DNA of 64,000 nt from Pontibacter silvestris (GCF_020907275.1 NZ_JAJJWI010000013.1:513-64512), one strand, 5' to 3'; shown: positions 18,709-28,939, counted from the first letter of the stretch. The notes: a model not told the origin generated them from the sequence alone. Numbers and translations are program-made.

Positions 18709-19650
18709 CTATTTTTTAATTCGATTCAAAAAGCTTTTAAGCTTCTGAGCGCTCTTAAAGCCAAATAAATTATATGTATAAAGATAGCCCTTGGTTGTAG
18801 TAGCAGAAACTTGAGGTTTGAAATCTTCAGGTATGTTATTCTTATACATCTCCAAGCTTTTTGAGGGGTTGTAATTATAAAGCTCACGAATTTTATCAAA
18901 TATCACCTGCATAAGTAGTTGCCGATCATTATTTGAAGCTCTTATTGTAACTAAATAATCCAATATTTGAAGCCTTAACTTAATATACCTAACTATATTT
19001 TCATCTAAATTAGTCTGCGAAATTGAGCCCGATATTCGTTCTCTGACAATAGTTAAAGGAACAGTGTCAATAATAACATTGGGTTCTATTTTAATAAGCC
19101 TAAACATTAAGTCTGATTCTTGGCTACTACTAATTTCCTCATTCCATCCCTCTACTTGTAGTAGCTTTTCTCTATTAAACAGATTTGCAGAAGTTATGCC
19201 TAAACTATTAATAGCAACACCAAGTACAATTGGATTTCTATTATGACTTATGATTTTCTTCTCTACTCCATTAACAAAACGTCGAATATAACTACCAGCA
19301 ATAAATGATACCGGAGAAGCTATCCCTTGCAATAAATTATGTTGTTCTTCAATTTTTTTTGGTAACAATAAATCATCCGCATCTAAAAATTGGACCCATT
19401 GACCTTTTGCTAAGTATAAGCCTTTATTTCTTGCTGCACATGCACCTCTTTTTAATTCAGATGTTACTACAAGTTGAGAATAGTGTGACTTAAGCTCATT
19501 CAGAATAGTATAAGTTTGATCGGTAGAATTATTATCAACACAAATAACCTCAATATTTATATAGGTCTGCTTTAAAACCGATTCTACACAGTCCTTAATG
19601 TAGTTTGCTACATTGTAACATGGTATTACAACAGAAATAAGTTGGAGCAT
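18709..19650 (-). CDS. Glycosyltransferase family 2
   Basis: A 313-residue GT-A enzyme with ISVVIPCYNVANYIKDCVES at the N-terminus, VICVDNNSTDQT, and the metal-binding FLDADDLLLPKKIE near residue 90. GT2 members in such loci add single sugars to a lipid-linked intermediate on the cytoplasmic side. It lies 36 bases downstream of a GT4 gene on the same strand. Confidence 0.87.
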   Translation of the reverse strand: MLQLISVVIPCYNVANYIKDCVESVLKQTYINIEVICVDNNSTDQTYTILNELKSHYSQLVVTSELKRGACAARNKGLYLAKGQWVQFLDADDLLLPKKIEEQHNLLQGIASPVSFIAGSYIRRFVNGVEKKIISHNRNPIVLGVAINSLGITSANLFNREKLLQVEGWNEEISSSQESDLMFRLIKIEPNVIIDTVPLTIVRERISGSISQTNLDENIVRYIKLRLQILDYLVTIRASNNDRQLLMQVIFDKIRELYNYNPSKSLEMYKNNIPEDFKPQVSATTTKGYLYTYNLFGFKSAQKLKSFLNRIKK

Positions 19651-19686
19651 AACATTATCAAGTACTTATATTAGTTGCTACAGATA

Positions 19687-20928
19687 TTAAATACCTTTGG
19701 CTACTTTATTATATAAATGAATTATTTTTTTATCATTGACTGTTACATCGAACTTTTCCTTTACAAACATTCTTCCAGCTTTACCCATATTGGCTCTTAA
19801 TGATGGATCCCTCAGCAGTAATTCAATTTTAGAACTTAATTCTCCAATATCTTCAGGAGGCACTAAGAAACCAGTAACACCATCAATTAAACCTTGTTTA
19901 GTGCCTCCAACATCTGTTACAACAACAGGAACTTCTACTGCTTGAGCTTCCTGTATCACTAGTCCTTGATTTTCTTGCCTTCCACTTTCAGCTATAATTC
20001 CTGGTGATAAGAACACATCTGATATTTGAAGCGCTTCTAATATCTCTGTTTGGTTTTTAAGACCTACTAAACTTATAAATTCAGTAAGTTGTTCTTTTTT
20101 AACTAGTTCTTTTAACTCTTCATGAAGTGGTCCTGCCCCTATTACTGTATATCTAATATTCGTGTATCCCTTTTGAATAAGGTCTTTGATAGTTAAAATT
20201 CCGTAGTGAAAACCTTTAAAATCAACCAACCGACCTACTGATATAATAAAGAAAAAGTTTTTCTCATTTATTGTATGCGGTTTATTAGGTAGAGGTTTGA
20301 AAAGTGTTGTATCTAGAGCTTCAGGTATATATACTGCTTTAGAAGCATCTCCTCCTAATCTTTGATAGCCTAAAGCAGTGAAATCAGAATTTACAATAAA
20401 TGCTTTACCTTCATTAAAAAGATATTTATAAGAAATAGTCTTAATAAACTGCTTATTATGAATATCATAACCATGCAAGTGGGTTATGATTGCGCCTTTA
20501 CATAAATTTAGATTTTGTAATTGTATAGCTACATTACCATTGGGTGCATAATGGCAATGAACGATATCATAGTTACCTTTATCAATAAAGGGAATTGCTC
20601 TGAAAAATAAAGAAAGCCTTGTTAAGTAGTTTATATGAAACTTAGTAATTAGACACTTTAACAAAAGACGAAAACTTTTGAAGCTTCTTGTACCTAGCTT
20701 GATACAACCTAAAATTTTATCAACTCTTGAGCTAGGATAAATTGGGGGATAATAAGTATTCTTTTGAAGGTTATGTTTATAAAATAACTGATGAAAAGCA
20801 CCTTGCTTTGCCTTATGAGTAGGAAAGACATGAACAGTATAACCAATATTTTTAAGACCAACAATGTGGTTCAAAATAAAGGTTTCGGATATTAGAGGAA
20901 ACTCATCAACTAGAACAGCAACTTTCAT
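19687..20928 (-). CDS. Glycosyltransferase family 4 (WcaL-like)
   Basis: A 413-residue GT-B enzyme resembling WcaL/AmsK of colanic acid and amylovoran synthesis: KVAVLVDEFPLISETFILNH at the N-terminus, then FIISVGRLVDFKGFHYGI. The E-x7-E motif is in SGRQENQGLVIQEAQAVEVP. WcaL-type enzymes often transfer hexoses late in the repeat unit; transfer of that specificity to this protein is inference. Confidence 0.86.
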   Translation of the reverse strand: MKVAVLVDEFPLISETFILNHIVGLKNIGYTVHVFPTHKAKQGAFHQLFYKHNLQKNTYYPPIYPSSRVDKILGCIKLGTRSFKSFRLLLKCLITKFHINYLTRLSLFFRAIPFIDKGNYDIVHCHYAPNGNVAIQLQNLNLCKGAIITHLHGYDIHNKQFIKTISYKYLFNEGKAFIVNSDFTALGYQRLGGDASKAVYIPEALDTTLFKPLPNKPHTINEKNFFFIISVGRLVDFKGFHYGILTIKDLIQKGYTNIRYTVIGAGPLHEELKELVKKEQLTEFISLVGLKNQTEILEALQISDVFLSPGIIAESGRQENQGLVIQEAQAVEVPVVVTDVGGTKQGLIDGVTGFLVPPEDIGELSSKIELLLRDPSLRANMGKAGRMFVKEKFDVTVNDKKIIHLYNKVAKGI

Positions 20929-21034
20929 TAAGAATATTTAGGTAGAATGTTTACATTATTTTCTAAAGAACACTATTTTAAGGGTCCTTTCATCATGATA
21001 TTAAATGTTTTACTTGTTAATCTTTAATTAACTC

Positions 21035-21979
21035 TTATTCTTTTGAAATAGAGACCTTCTTATTAAAAAGATATTTCAAAGGTTTAAATAAAAACTTTAT
21101 CTTTTCTATTGAATTATACAACCCACCATGATAGAATGAAATAAACAGACTATAATACATGGATGCTATTTTCTTATTCTCAAATTCAATGCATGCTTGC
21201 CAATAATAGAATTTTTCATGATGAATAGCCAATGCTTTTTTTGTTAGGTTTTTAGCACTTTTAGAACGAAGACGTCGTACATAGGTGTCTCTCCTAACGA
21301 CATTGTGCCACCGCATGGCATTCATCACGTTTTTACCAGTAGATATACCTCCTGGATGTTGTCTATAATAGTAGAGAGGTTCGTCAATATAAATAAACTC
21401 ACCTACTTCCTCTAATTTGTAATATAAATCCTGGTCTTCAGCGCTTAAATAGGATGGATTGATTTTAGATGTTAACTCATATTTATCTCTCTTAAATGAA
21501 GCAAAAGCTGAAACCCTTTTCCCATTTGTATTTGTAAAATATGTTTCTCCGGTTGCAATAGGGCCAACAGTATCATTTATTTTTATAATGTTCAAATCTG
21601 AGTCACATAAAAAGTGTGTAGAATAGGCTAGGCTAATTTCAGGCAAAGATAAATGTACATCAACCATCAATTGTAAAGCATTAGTAGTGATAGTGTCATC
21701 AGGATCTAGAAATGCTAAAATATCGCCACAAGCTAAATCTGTTAACTTCCTTTTTGTTACTCCAACACCTTCATTCTTCTCATTAAAAAAAATTTTTATC
21801 TTATCATTTAGCTCAAGCTCCTTATAAATAGATATTGATTCATCATTAGAATAGTCATCTACGATAATGATTTCCCACTTACTATAAGTTTGAGCAATAA
21901 CTGAGTTTATAGCTTCTCGCAAATACCTGCCATTATTATAATTTGCAATTAATATTGAAAAAAGAGGTGAAGGTGTCAT
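21035..21979 (-). CDS. Glycosyltransferase family 2
   Basis: A 314-residue GT-A enzyme: FSILIANYNNGRYLREAINS, IIIVDDYSNDES, and a metal-binding FLDPDDTIT near residue 92. A QHPGG motif follows in the acceptor half (YYRQHPGGIS). It is one of several AT-rich GT2 genes in a row. The sugar transferred cannot be predicted. Confidence 0.86.
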   Translation of the reverse strand: MTPSPLFSILIANYNNGRYLREAINSVIAQTYSKWEIIIVDDYSNDESISIYKELELNDKIKIFFNEKNEGVGVTKRKLTDLACGDILAFLDPDDTITTNALQLMVDVHLSLPEISLAYSTHFLCDSDLNIIKINDTVGPIATGETYFTNTNGKRVSAFASFKRDKYELTSKINPSYLSAEDQDLYYKLEEVGEFIYIDEPLYYYRQHPGGISTGKNVMNAMRWHNVVRRDTYVRRLRSKSAKNLTKKALAIHHEKFYYWQACIEFENKKIASMYYSLFISFYHGGLYNSIEKIKFLFKPLKYLFNKKVSISKE

Positions 21980-22015
21980 TAAACTTAAAATATGATATTA
22001 AAAGCTTGTTTAGTT

Positions 22016-22972
22016 TTAAAAGTAGTTAAATACAAAATAAACACTCCTAAAGGCTAATCTTCTAATCCTAAACATTTTACATACTTTAAAAAGTAAAATA
22101 AATTTGTTTTTATTACATACTTTCAAGTACCTTATAATTGATTCATAAAATTCATTATCATTTTGATCTTTGAGAACATACAAACTGTCTTTGATCTTCT
22201 TTATTATATAAGGATAGATATACTTGTGTTTATAACTAAACTCGTGTAATACATCAATTTGAGCTTCAATCACTTGTTTTAAGTTTAACTTGTTTTCATC
22301 TGAAACAGAGTCAGATCGATCTCGATAAGCAGCCAGAACATAATCTATACCCTCAATTTTATAGCCATGAAGAAGAATCTTTAACCATAAATGATAATCT
22401 TCAGCATTTTGTATGTTTTTCTTCTCTGTAAAACCACCTACTTTATCTATAACCTTTTTTTTACAAATGGCCGTTAAAGTAGGAATTCTATTTCTTTTGA
22501 TAAATGCAATTGCCCCTTCCTCACCATAGTAAACTCCATTTTTAGTTTGAAGTACTTTTGTATTCTCTATTAAAAACTCGTTTCTGAAAATATAAGTATC
22601 TGAAAATATTAAATCCGCTTCTGACTTACTAAAACATTTGATCTGAATTTCCAGCTTTTCGGATAGCCACAGGTCATCAGAATCAATAAAAGCAATGTAC
22701 TTACCTTTCGCGGCTGATATTCCTGTGTTTCTTGCTTTTCCTTGTTTTCCATTTTCTTGATAGAGGTACTTTATACGGCAATCACTCCTCACAAAGCCTT
22801 TCACTAATGAAGCAGTATTATCAGTTGAGCCATCATCAATAACAATCAGTTCCCAATTGACATAAGTTTGTAATACTACACTTTTAATTGATTCAGCTAT
22901 ATATTTACCTGCATTATACGCAGGCATGATTACGCTCACCAAAGGAAGTTCTGCAATGCCGTTCAACATCAT
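22016..22972 (-). CDS. Glycosyltransferase family 2
   Basis: A 318-residue GT-A enzyme: PLVSVIMPAYNAGKYIAESI, LIVIDDGSTDNT and the DxD-type motif in AFIDSDDLWLSEKLE near residue 95. ENAEDYHLW-like residues (IQNAEDYHLWLKIL) mark the catalytic ED loop. Its start overlaps the stop of the upstream GT2 gene by four bases, indicating coupling. Confidence 0.88.
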   Translation of the reverse strand: MMLNGIAELPLVSVIMPAYNAGKYIAESIKSVVLQTYVNWELIVIDDGSTDNTASLVKGFVRSDCRIKYLYQENGKQGKARNTGISAAKGKYIAFIDSDDLWLSEKLEIQIKCFSKSEADLIFSDTYIFRNEFLIENTKVLQTKNGVYYGEEGAIAFIKRNRIPTLTAICKKKVIDKVGGFTEKKNIQNAEDYHLWLKILLHGYKIEGIDYVLAAYRDRSDSVSDENKLNLKQVIEAQIDVLHEFSYKHKYIYPYIIKKIKDSLYVLKDQNDNEFYESIIRYLKVCNKNKFILLFKVCKMFRIRRLAFRSVYFVFNYF

Positions 22973-23991
22973 GAAAGGGTAATCAATAAATTATGTTGAA
23001 TAGCATGTACTACATCTCTAAATCGAGGAGCTAACATTAATAACTCTTTTAAATCAGATTTTCTCCTTATATAGTTTAATTCTGCCATCAAAGAACTCGT
23101 ACTTTTAAATTCCCTTTTAGCAGAAATAGCCTGTTTAGTTTTATCTTTTACCATGCTTGTATACATAGAAATCAGCCCAAGCTTTCTTTTAGCCTTAACC
23201 TCATAATTAATAAACCGATATAATTCAAAATACGTGTCCGTTTTACCAAAACCTTGAAACATGTTATTTAAAATATTCTTACTCATCCTGGTTTCAGGCA
23301 TATAATGTTTTAAAACAAGTTTATCAGAGTAGTAAAATGGAATGCCTAAGTTTTGAAAAATGATACATAATTCTGAATCCTCCCCAACAGCTTTGCCTTT
23401 ATTCTTACTTGTAATAAAACTAAAGCCCTTATCTCTAATATCTTTCCAGTAACTGGTTTTAACAACAAGACCTGCCCCCCAAAGATAATTTTGCTTTGTT
23501 GTAGGTAGCAGCCCTTCTCTTTCAGCTTGATTTCCTACAGCAAAAGCAACATGGGGCAATTTGTTAAACCAAATTGGTTGCTCTCCCTCAAATACAGGTA
23601 TATTGTATCCACCAATTAACCCCACATTAGGATGTGAATTGAGGATTTCTAATATGTAGAGAATGTAGCTTTCGTCAAGCCAATTATCATCATCTACGGT
23701 AATTATGAAAGGAAAGGCAGCATTATCATAACCTGCTTCTATAGCATATCCCTTACCTTGATTTTTCTCTGTTATTATCCTTAGCGGAAATGGATTTCCT
23801 AATCGTATCCAAATTTCAGAAGCAGTAGTAATGGTATTATCTGTCGAAGCGTTATTAACTAATATAAGTTCTAAAGAAACATTTGGGGGGTACTTTAAAT
23901 TAGATAAATGCTTAAGAGTAGGTTGAAGTCGCTTCTCTCCATTATAAGTACATAAGATTATAGAGAAACCTTCTATAGTAGTACTGTTCAT
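22969..23991 (-). CDS. Glycosyltransferase family 2
   Basis: A 340-residue GT-A enzyme: GFSIILCTYNGEKRLQPTLK, LILVNNASTDNT, and the metal-binding TVDDDNWLDESYI near residue 97. The C-terminal WGAGLVVKTSYW and GEDSELCI segments fit a GT2 subgroup with an ED-type catalytic base. It lies 11 bases downstream of the WcaE-like GT2 gene and is coupled to the next GT2 gene. Confidence 0.87.
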   Translation of the reverse strand: MNSTTIEGFSIILCTYNGEKRLQPTLKHLSNLKYPPNVSLELILVNNASTDNTITTASEIWIRLGNPFPLRIITEKNQGKGYAIEAGYDNAAFPFIITVDDDNWLDESYILYILEILNSHPNVGLIGGYNIPVFEGEQPIWFNKLPHVAFAVGNQAEREGLLPTTKQNYLWGAGLVVKTSYWKDIRDKGFSFITSKNKGKAVGEDSELCIIFQNLGIPFYYSDKLVLKHYMPETRMSKNILNNMFQGFGKTDTYFELYRFINYEVKAKRKLGLISMYTSMVKDKTKQAISAKREFKSTSSLMAELNYIRRKSDLKELLMLAPRFRDVVHAIQHNLLITLS

Positions 23992-24002
23992 TGTACCTCA
24001 AG

Positions 24003-24818
24003 TTACTTGCAAATTTTTTGATAAAGCCTTTGTACTGCCATCAGAGCTTTGATTGACTTTCTGTTAACTAACTGTTTTAACTTTAAATTTTCTTCAATCA
24101 AAATTTCAGTACAATCGACGAGATTCCGGACTTGAAGTGGTACTACACTGTTCCATATTTCTTGTTTTTCTAATCTATAGGCTTTAAAGTTATCAGAAGC
24201 ACTCATGCCATTAAAATCATATATAATGATTGGATATTCTATATGTTCAAATACTTTATCATTAATTAAACTTTTTATCCATAACCAATAATCAGAAGCT
24301 AACTTATTGCTTTCAGGATATAAACCGAATTCCAGAAAAAGCTTAGAACTTATTAGTGCTGATTGATGATTAATGGTGTCTTTTTTAAGAAAAATGAGGT
24401 CTAACTCTTTAGGATGTTTCCAATAACTATTATTTGGTATATTTACATGATTATGATTAATCGCATACATATCACCATAATAAATATCCCTCTCAGGTAC
24501 TTTCTCGATATATTTAGCGCAATATTCTAAACTCTTCTCATCTGAAAATTTGTCGCCGCTATTCAAAAACATTAAATAAGCTCCTGTAGCTTTTAAAATG
24601 CCCTTATTCATAGCATGATAAACACCATTATCTTTCTCACTACTCCAATAATCAATATTCTCCTCAAACTCCTTTATAAGTTCTACACTACCATCACTTG
24701 ATCCTCCATCAATAACAATATATTCAAAGTCTTTGAAGCTTTGGGTAATCACGCATTCGATAGTTTGTCTTAACCCTACTGCGTTATTATAGTTAATTGT
24801 AATTATACTAATTTTCAT
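24003..24818 (-). CDS. Glycosyltransferase family 2 (WcaE-like)
   Basis: A 271-residue GT-A enzyme: KISIITINYNNAVGLRQTIE, YIVIDGGSSDGS, and FLNSGDKFSDEKS, where SGD replaces the usual DxD, as in many WcaE-like proteins. It is a paralogue of the protein encoded at 1758-2501. It is separated by 38 bases from the GT4 gene upstream in a compact operon. Confidence 0.86.
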   Translation of the reverse strand: MKISIITINYNNAVGLRQTIECVITQSFKDFEYIVIDGGSSDGSVELIKEFEENIDYWSSEKDNGVYHAMNKGILKATGAYLMFLNSGDKFSDEKSLEYCAKYIEKVPERDIYYGDMYAINHNHVNIPNNSYWKHPKELDLIFLKKDTINHQSALISSKLFLEFGLYPESNKLASDYWLWIKSLINDKVFEHIEYPIIIYDFNGMSASDNFKAYRLEKQEIWNSVVPLQVRNLVDCTEILIEENLKLKQLVNRKSIKALMAVQRLYQKICK

Positions 24819-24856
24819 CTAAAGCAGGTGCAATGAAGAATTATCAAAGCTTAACA

Positions 24857-26002
24857 CTATTCCTTATAGAAATTTTGTTGTAGAATTCTAAATACTGAAT
24901 CAGCATATTTCTCTTGAGTAAAGTTGTCATAAGCCCATTTCCAGCAGCTTTCTGCTATAGCCTTATATAATACGTCATTTACAATTAATTCCTCCATTTG
25001 TAATGCTAAACTTTCGATACTTCCATCATATAAAAGGCCAGTAATTTTATGATTAATTAATTCTTTAGTAGCAGCACTGTTACGTCCAATAACTGGCGTT
25101 TTACAACACATAGACTCTACCGTTACTCTTCCCATAGCCTCATTTTTAGAGCACATCAAAGAAACATCTGAAGACAAAAAAACCGAAAAAGGGTCTGACA
25201 CTACACCTAAAAAAGAAACATCTTCGATTTTATTTGTGTTAACATAACTTTGTAATTGCTGTGCATTTCCACCTCCCGCTATCTTTAGCTTTACGTTTTT
25301 AAACTTTCTCTTTACAATTTCAAAAGCCTTAATAGCGTCAATCTGCCCTTTATCGTGATGAATAAGACCAACGATACAAAATATAAATTCATCCTTAGAT
25401 GTATTTAATTCTCTATTTTTGTACTTCAGTACTGCTTTTTTTGTCTCAACTCCATTATATATAATATATGATTTGGAACAATTATCATTAACATAATAAT
25501 CACGTAAGCATTTTGAAACAAATATTAAGGCTTTAGAACTTCTTAGAAGTAGTTTGAATAAAGAATAACCAAAGTTTGGATATAATTGATATTGTAATTC
25601 AGCAAATTCTCTTATGTGCCATAAGTGTGGTAGGTTGAGTAATTTTGAAACGTAAAAACCAGTATAGAATACAGAAGAATTACTATAAATCGCTTCTAAA
25701 TGGTAATTTTTTAATATTCTAGCTATTCTATTTGCAGATCGATAATTATAATATAGTAATTTTGATTTAAAATACAAGCTTTTTACATTATACGAATTAA
25801 GGTTCTTATCAATAAAGTCAAGACTGAAGTTCAATATTAAATAATTGATATTGAGATCTTCTAAAACGCTTAGTAGTTCTCCCTTGTTAGGAACAATAAC
25901 AACGGGATCTACTCCATAGCTATTTAACCCTTTTATTAAATTTATCAAAGATCTATTAGCTCCATATAAAGAAGTATAATGAGTAAAGAATGCAATCTTC
26001 AT
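24857..26002 (-). CDS. Glycosyltransferase family 4
   Basis: A 381-residue GT-B enzyme. The N-terminal half starts KIAFFTHYTSLYGANRSLIN with a glycine/alanine loop. The donor domain has FCIVGLIHHDKGQIDAI and the E-x7-E motif NEAMGRVTVESMCCKTPVIG. The gene is strongly AT-rich. It follows the methyltransferase-like gene by 18 bases and is probably co-transcribed with it. Confidence 0.86.
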   Translation of the reverse strand: MKIAFFTHYTSLYGANRSLINLIKGLNSYGVDPVVIVPNKGELLSVLEDLNINYLILNFSLDFIDKNLNSYNVKSLYFKSKLLYYNYRSANRIARILKNYHLEAIYSNSSVFYTGFYVSKLLNLPHLWHIREFAELQYQLYPNFGYSLFKLLLRSSKALIFVSKCLRDYYVNDNCSKSYIIYNGVETKKAVLKYKNRELNTSKDEFIFCIVGLIHHDKGQIDAIKAFEIVKRKFKNVKLKIAGGGNAQQLQSYVNTNKIEDVSFLGVVSDPFSVFLSSDVSLMCSKNEAMGRVTVESMCCKTPVIGRNSAATKELINHKITGLLYDGSIESLALQMEELIVNDVLYKAIAESCWKWAYDNFTQEKYADSVFRILQQNFYKE

Positions 26003-26020
26003 CTATGATATTTCTGCAAA

Positions 26021-26755
26021 TTATTTGATATTATATGTCCTTCCTCTATATAATCTAGAAAATGAGTTATTCAATTTTTCAAGATTAAAGCTATATTTTT
26101 CAGACCACATTTGTATTATAGATTTTTCTCCATCTCTATCTGTATCATCTAAGAATAATGAGAAGTCCTCAGCAAGAAAATTATAAACATAAGGTAACGC
26201 AGGATAGCGACTTTGCTCTATTTCTTTATGCCATGCTTCTGGACCATCTACAAGAACACAATCAACTTTTCCTTTATACCTTTCTAAAACTTGTAGTTTT
26301 TCAATATTATACCAGTCATTATTATTTAAAGACAACGCACAACTACTTAATTCAGCCTTTATAAGATGTATATTGTTTAAATCAAGTGATTCTTTTTTTA
26401 TATATTTAGAGATAATATTTAGCCATTCCTGATTATTATCAAATGATATAAGTGTTACATCTTTTAGATTTAATTGTAGCAATAATTCTGAAAGGAATAT
26501 TGTAGATATACCAGAACCAAACTCTACAATTACTTTTCTATTATTTATGATTATATCATTAAGAAAATATGTAATTGATGAATATCTAAGGGATGACTCA
26601 GTATAAGGTAAATATGGTAAAGAGTTTAGAAGAGATGATAATTGTTTAGCTGATATAATATCTACTGAATTATTATATGTGATATCAACTAAAGAATTTA
26701 TTGAACTAAGCTTTAATTTTATATCCTGAATATACGCCTTAATTTTGTTTTTCAT
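26021..26755 (-). CDS. Methyltransferase-like protein
   Basis: A 244-residue protein with a class I SAM-binding-like motif, VEFGSGISTIFLSELLL near residue 76, followed by an acidic strand end (LISFDNN) and VDCVLVDGPEAWHKE near 166. The order fits a Rossmann-fold methyltransferase. The very AT-rich codon use stands out even among its neighbours. Placed directly after wzt, it may cap or decorate the exported glycan, since methylation of the non-reducing end is a known chain terminator in Wzm/Wzt systems. That function is inference. Confidence 0.6.
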   Translation of the reverse strand: MKNKIKAYIQDIKLKLSSINSLVDITYNNSVDIISAKQLSSLLNSLPYLPYTESSLRYSSITYFLNDIIINNRKVIVEFGSGISTIFLSELLLQLNLKDVTLISFDNNQEWLNIISKYIKKESLDLNNIHLIKAELSSCALSLNNNDWYNIEKLQVLERYKGKVDCVLVDGPEAWHKEIEQSRYPALPYVYNFLAEDFSLFLDDTDRDGEKSIIQMWSEKYSFNLEKLNNSFSRLYRGRTYNIK

Positions 26756-26764
26756 TTTGTTTTA

Positions 26765-28054
26765 TTAGTGAATTGTAAAAGAATGGTCAACAAGAAAGTA
26801 ACCCTGTCCTTCAGGTAAAGAAGCTCCAGTACAGAAGAAGTCACCATTCACAACATTGAAAGAACCTGCATTAGGAACCCAATCTACGGTTTCTCCCATT
26901 ACTCTCATGTTTAATGTAAATGAATAAGCTCCTTCTCTAAGCTGCAATTTAGGGACTTCAATATAAACCTTATTGACTTCAGGGGGTAAACTACTAAATG
27001 TTTGCTGTGTTAAATCAGTACTTAATAAGAGTATCCGGTTATCCATACTGTCATTAACACCAATAGAGAAATGCACCTTCTTTAAGGTCTCTAAGGTTTT
27101 TTTTCTCATAAAACTTAATTCAATAATTACCTTATGACCATTTAGCAAAGTAGTTACAGGAGTATAATTCTCATCTAAAAATTTCACCTCTGTATAAGTT
27201 ACCAATTGATTACCTTTGCGATCTATCCTGTCTTTTAGACAAGAAGTAGAGAAAAGGCTCTCATTATCTTTTAAATAAAGATCAACTATATTTTTGATAG
27301 TCGATTGTTCATATATCTGCCCATCCTTCATAAAAAGACCATTGTCACACAAATTGAGCATTGATGCCATATTGTGGCTCACAAACAAAACTGTCCTCTC
27401 TCCTCCTTTCGCTACTTCCTGCATTTTACCGATTGCCTTCTTTTGAAACTCTGCATCTCCTACTGCTAATACTTCATCCACAATCAATATCTCAGGATCT
27501 AAATGAGCAGCTACAGCGAAAGCCAATCTTACTCGCATACCCGAAGAGTAACGTTTCACTGGGGTATCTATGTAGCGTTCTGTACCAGAGAAAGCCACTA
27601 TCTCATCAAATTTAGCTCGCACTTCTGCTTTAGTCATGCCCATAATGGCACCATTTAAAAAAACATTTTCCCTACCAGTTAGCTCTTCATGAAAGCCTGT
27701 GCCTACCTCCAGCAAAGAGGCTATACGCCCTTTCGCTTTGATAGTACCTGTTGTTGGTGAAGTAACCCGCGAAAGCAGCTTTAGCAATGTAGATTTACCG
27801 GCACCGTTTTTACCAACAATGCCTAAAACCTCGCCTTGCTTTACTTCAAAATTAATATCTTTTAAAGCCCACACATATTCACTGCTTCCTTTGGTAGCAC
27901 GGTCATTTGTCTCACCAATTTTCAGGTAAGGGTCTTCGTTCCCTCTCACGCGGTGCCACCAGCGGTTCAGATCGTGTGCAAGCGTTCCTGTGCCTACCAC
28001 TCCCAGGCGATACTGTTTTGAGAGGTCCTCAACCTTAATGGCTATATCTGACAT
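26765..28054 (-). CDS. wzt: Polysaccharide ABC exporter ATPase Wzt
   Basis: A 429-residue ATPase of a Wzm/Wzt glycan exporter. Seen: Walker A GKNGAGKST at 81-89, the ABC signature YSSGMRVRLA near 169-178 and Walker B ILIVDE at 189-194, then the His-switch VLFVSHNMASML. Residues from about 275 to 429 form an extra C-terminal beta-rich domain, like the Wzt-C carbohydrate-binding domain that in known systems recognises the capped glycan end. It lies 30 bases downstream of wzm. The protein acts on the cytoplasmic face of the inner membrane. Confidence 0.92.
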   Translation of the reverse strand: MSDIAIKVEDLSKQYRLGVVGTGTLAHDLNRWWHRVRGNEDPYLKIGETNDRATKGSSEYVWALKDINFEVKQGEVLGIVGKNGAGKSTLLKLLSRVTSPTTGTIKAKGRIASLLEVGTGFHEELTGRENVFLNGAIMGMTKAEVRAKFDEIVAFSGTERYIDTPVKRYSSGMRVRLAFAVAAHLDPEILIVDEVLAVGDAEFQKKAIGKMQEVAKGGERTVLFVSHNMASMLNLCDNGLFMKDGQIYEQSTIKNIVDLYLKDNESLFSTSCLKDRIDRKGNQLVTYTEVKFLDENYTPVTTLLNGHKVIIELSFMRKKTLETLKKVHFSIGVNDSMDNRILLLSTDLTQQTFSSLPPEVNKVYIEVPKLQLREGAYSFTLNMRVMGETVDWVPNAGSFNVVNGDFFCTGASLPEGQGYFLVDHSFTIH

Positions 28055-28084
28055 AGAATTTTAAAAGTAGTAAATCAAAAAAAA

Positions 28085-28939
28085 TTAAACAGTGTCCATG
28101 AAAGTACGCTGTACTCTGTTAAAAATGAGGGTGCCGAAGTACATAACTATAAAACAAAATAAAGTGCTGTACCCTAAATACGCCCAATGAAAAGTACCTT
28201 CCCCAAAGAAACCGTACCGAAAGGTTTCGATGATTGCGCTCATGGGGTTAGCAAGTATGACCCAGCGCAGCTTCCCTTCCAGCGTGGAAAGCGGGTAAAT
28301 AACCGGTGAGGCATACATGGCTAGCTGTACTCCGAAAGTTATCAGGAAGGTAAGGTCGCGGTATTTGGTAGTCATGGAAGAAATAATCATACCTAAACCC
28401 AGGCCTATTCCAGCCATCAGGAAGAGCAGGAAAGGAAAAAGCAGGGCGTACGCATTAGGCTGTATATCAGCGCCCTGCACCATGTAAAAAATCCAGACAC
28501 CTATAAAGAGTAGGAACTGTACCCCGAACTTCATCATGTTGCTTACAACCACTGAGAGTGGCATGATGAGGCGGGGAAAATAGACTTTCCCGAATATGTT
28601 AGCGTTCGAGATAAAGATGTTGGAGGTTTTGTTGATACACTCAGCAAAGTAATTCCAGAGCACAATGCCACTTAGGTAAAACACCACATGCGGAATGCCA
28701 TCAGTCGATAAGTTGGCTACCCTGCCAAATACAAACGTAAATATGATGGTGGTCAGCACCGGCTGGAGAAAGAACCAGGTAGGGCCTAATACTGTCTGCT
28801 TATAGAATGTGACAAAATCCCTTCTGACAAACAGCAGCAATAAGTCTCTGTACCGCCATACTTCCTTTAGTTCCAGGTCGAAAAGGCTGGACTTTGGCTT
28901 GATTACCAAGGTCCAGTCTTCTTCTTTTTCCTTCATCAA
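28085..28939 (-). CDS. wzm: Polysaccharide ABC exporter permease Wzm
   Basis: A 284-residue ABC-2 type permease with about six membrane segments and the amphipathic N-terminus usual in this family (DLELKEVWRYRDLLLLFVRR). It also has KQTVLGPTWFFLQPVLTTII and, towards the C-terminus, YASPVIYPLSTL and NPMSAIIETFRYGFF, all typical of Wzm/TagG/KpsM-like exporters. With Wzt it should move lipid-linked polysaccharide across the inner membrane. The first gene of the wzm-wzt pair; a hairpin downstream of gmd separates it from the upstream unit. Confidence 0.92.
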   Translation of the reverse strand: MMKEKEEDWTLVIKPKSSLFDLELKEVWRYRDLLLLFVRRDFVTFYKQTVLGPTWFFLQPVLTTIIFTFVFGRVANLSTDGIPHVVFYLSGIVLWNYFAECINKTSNIFISNANIFGKVYFPRLIMPLSVVVSNMMKFGVQFLLFIGVWIFYMVQGADIQPNAYALLFPFLLFLMAGIGLGLGMIISSMTTKYRDLTFLITFGVQLAMYASPVIYPLSTLEGKLRWVILANPMSAIIETFRYGFFGEGTFHWAYLGYSTLFCFIVMYFGTLIFNRVQRTFMDTV

